Of a stretch of DNA of 5,801 nt, positions 5,156 to 5,801 are shown piece after piece; the first letter of the stretch is position 1; each line of letters starts with the position of its first letter. This DNA is from Bacillota bacterium (GTDB lineage: Bacteria > Bacillota > Clostridia > Lachnospirales > Lachnospiraceae). The stretch covers positions 1 to 5,801 of the forward strand of contig JAEWHR010000192.1 in NCBI GenBank assembly GCA_023387655.1, given 5' to 3'. The notes under the pieces were generated by a model, which did no database searches, was not told the origin of the DNA, and saw only the letters and a list, made by a program, of their open reading frames with translations. A program made the translations under genes and the position numbers.

Positions 5156-5239
5156 ATTTGCAACCTGGCAACCATTGATAATACAGATATCCATAGATCC
5201 AAAGCTTTTCGTCCTTATGTTTCAATAAGTTTGCTAAAT
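5156..5239 (-). promoter_or_regulatory. Cyclic di-GMP-I (GEMM-I) riboswitch aptamer
   Basis: The minus strand shows the family landmarks in order. P1 5' strand with GCAAAC (5234-5229); a hairpin CTTAT/ATAAG (5229-5214) capped by a GAAA tetraloop for receptor docking; the signature GGACGAAAAGC (5214-5204, consensus GGACGCAAAGC); the P3 segment TTTGGATCTATGG; and the 3' signature TTGCCAGGTTGC (5171-5160). P1 closes as ATTTaGCAA with TTGCAAAT. The riboswitch sits in the leader of a c-di-GMP enzyme gene and runs straight into an intrinsic terminator, so it most likely works as a transcriptional off-switch when c-di-GMP is high. Two consensus bases differ in the core: A in place of G before GCAAAC, and A in place of C in ACGCAAAGC. 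Confidence 0.9.
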
Positions 5240-5256
5240 TATCAAATTATTATTTT

Positions 5257-5307
5257 ATGATTCTAAGGAAGCGAATCATCTAAAAAATTCAAAATTTACC
5301 TTGAATT
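5257..5307 (-). repeat. Two stem-loops between promoter and riboswitch
   Basis: ATGATTC (5257-5263) pairs with GAATCAT (5273-5279), and AATTCAA (5286-5292) pairs with TTGAATT (5301-5307). Both stems are 7 bp and perfect, with loops of 9 and 8 nt. They lie in the 5' part of the leader, before the aptamer. Neither has a terminator tail. They may insulate aptamer folding or serve as DNA sites; function unknown. Confidence 0.5.
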
Positions 5308-5334
5308 ACATTGATAAAATTTGATATCCTAACT

Positions 5335-5363
5335 ATTATACCATTATAAAAAGAGACAAACAA
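5335..5363 (-). promoter_or_regulatory. Promoter of the GGDEF-EAL gene
   Basis: The minus strand has an extended -10 TGGTATAAT (5343-5335), with TTGTTT at -35 (5358-5363) and a 17-base spacer. A second TATAAT lies 8 bases upstream (5343-5348) without a good -35. Transcription from near 5328 gives a leader of about 314 nt that contains the whole riboswitch. Confidence 0.68.
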
Positions 5364-5373
5364 TAGCGATATC

Positions 5374-5389
5374 AATGGTTTTTACCATT
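5374..5389. promoter_or_regulatory. Palindrome between divergent promoters, operator candidate
   Basis: AATGGT (5374-5379) and ACCATT (5384-5389) are a perfect inverted repeat around TTTT. It lies in the roughly 60 bp between the two outward-facing -10 boxes, at the -35 region of the methyltransferase promoter and just upstream of the GGDEF-EAL promoter. A shared regulator site is possible. Nothing identifies the regulator. Confidence 0.4.
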
Positions 5390-5403
5390 CTCTAACGCCT
5401 TTT

Positions 5404-5412
5404 TGGTATAAT
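5404..5412 (+). promoter_or_regulatory. Extended -10 promoter of the methyltransferase gene
   Basis: TGGTATAAT is a perfect extended -10 (TGn plus TATAAT). No good -35 hexamer lies 16-18 bases upstream, which is usual for extended -10 promoters. The start near 5419 gives a leader of about 18 nt. AGAGG (5423-5427) is the ribosome binding site, 9 bases from the ATG. Confidence 0.7.
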
Positions 5413-5436
5413 ATAGATAAAAAGAGGTATTTCTTT

Positions 5437-5801
5437 ATGGACAAACTACTTAATATTCAAACAGAAGGTATTCAACGAGACGGCAAAGATACTTATCATT
5501 TTCATCGATATGAACCCACTCCTTATGAAGTACTCGAACAACTCTTTAATGCCTTTCCACTTAGTAAAGATGATGTTTTTATTGATTTTGGATGCGGAAA
5601 AGGTCGTCTAAATTTTTATGTCCATCACCGATTTCGTTGTAAAACTGTTGGCGTTGAATATAATGAAGTATTTTATAAATGTGCCATGAAAAATTTAGAA
5701 AACTATAATGGTCCACATAAAGAAGCGATCCGATTTGAATCTATCTATGCTACCGCTTACGAGGTTGGAAAAAGTGATTCAATATTTTATTTTTTTAACC
5801 C
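5437..5801 (+). CDS. Class I SAM-dependent methyltransferase, N-terminal part
   Basis: The ATG at 5437 opens a frame that is still open at the window end (121 codons seen). Around residues 48-61 the sequence VFIDFGCGKGRLNF matches the SAM-binding motif I of Rossmann-fold methyltransferases (hydrophobic strand, Asp, GxGxG-like loop GCGKGR). The acidic residue that binds the ribose hydroxyls is likely the Glu of 'TVGVEYN', about 20 residues on. The visible end reads IFYFFNP, the position of motif IV, where an NPPY/NPF-type sequence often contacts the methyl acceptor. The substrate cannot be told. AGAGG 9 bases upstream and an extended -10 promoter support the start. The gene diverges from the c-di-GMP enzyme gene, which may mean shared control but does not prove a functional link. 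Confidence 0.85.
   Translation, partial: MDKLLNIQTEGIQRDGKDTYHFHRYEPTPYEVLEQLFNAFPLSKDDVFIDFGCGKGRLNFYVHHRFRCKTVGVEYNEVFYKCAMKNLENYNGPHKEAIRFESIYATAYEVGKSDSIFYFFN

Overview
The window looks like a chromosomal segment of an AT-rich Firmicute of the class Clostridia, most likely a Lachnospiraceae-type bacterium. This rests on the low GC, strong GGAGG-type ribosome binding sites, TATAAT promoters, U-tract terminators, a BIG2 surface domain and a c-di-GMP riboswitch. The species assignment is inference.

Left part (1-620). The 3' end of a BIG2-domain surface protein gene is followed by two copies of a 10-nt direct repeat. Next comes a 25-nt piece at 388-412 that folds as the T arm plus acceptor 3' strand of a tRNA, Cys-like with T at position 73. 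A perfect 12-bp hairpin terminator follows. The simplest reading is the right attachment junction of an element once integrated into a tRNA gene, with the BIG2 gene on the element side and the native tRNA terminator retained on the other. 473-620 holds nothing I can name.

Middle part (621-2230). Two minus-strand genes are expressed separately. nudC encodes a zinc-ribbon Nudix NADH pyrophosphatase and an hsp20 gene encodes a small heat shock protein. Each has its own promoter, and a strong hairpin terminator separates them. The hsp20 promoter carries a palindrome over its -10 box, and I see no CIRCE element.

2230-2620 is a non-coding stretch with a GC-rich island of nested inverted repeats in an otherwise AT-rich context, then the terminators of the next gene.

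Right part (2621-5801). A minus-strand gene encodes a 797-aa membrane protein with an extracytoplasmic sensor, HAMP, PAS, GGDEF and EAL domains, and all recognisable catalytic motifs are intact. Its roughly 310-nt leader contains a c-di-GMP-I (GEMM-I) riboswitch aptamer directly followed by an intrinsic terminator, with a plausible antiterminator pairing and a further structured segment before the ribosome binding site. The enzyme that makes and degrades c-di-GMP therefore appears to be feedback-regulated by c-di-GMP. The aptamer departs from consensus at two core positions. Divergently transcribed on the plus strand, from a mirror-image extended -10 promoter, is the start of a SAM-dependent methyltransferase gene that runs off the window.
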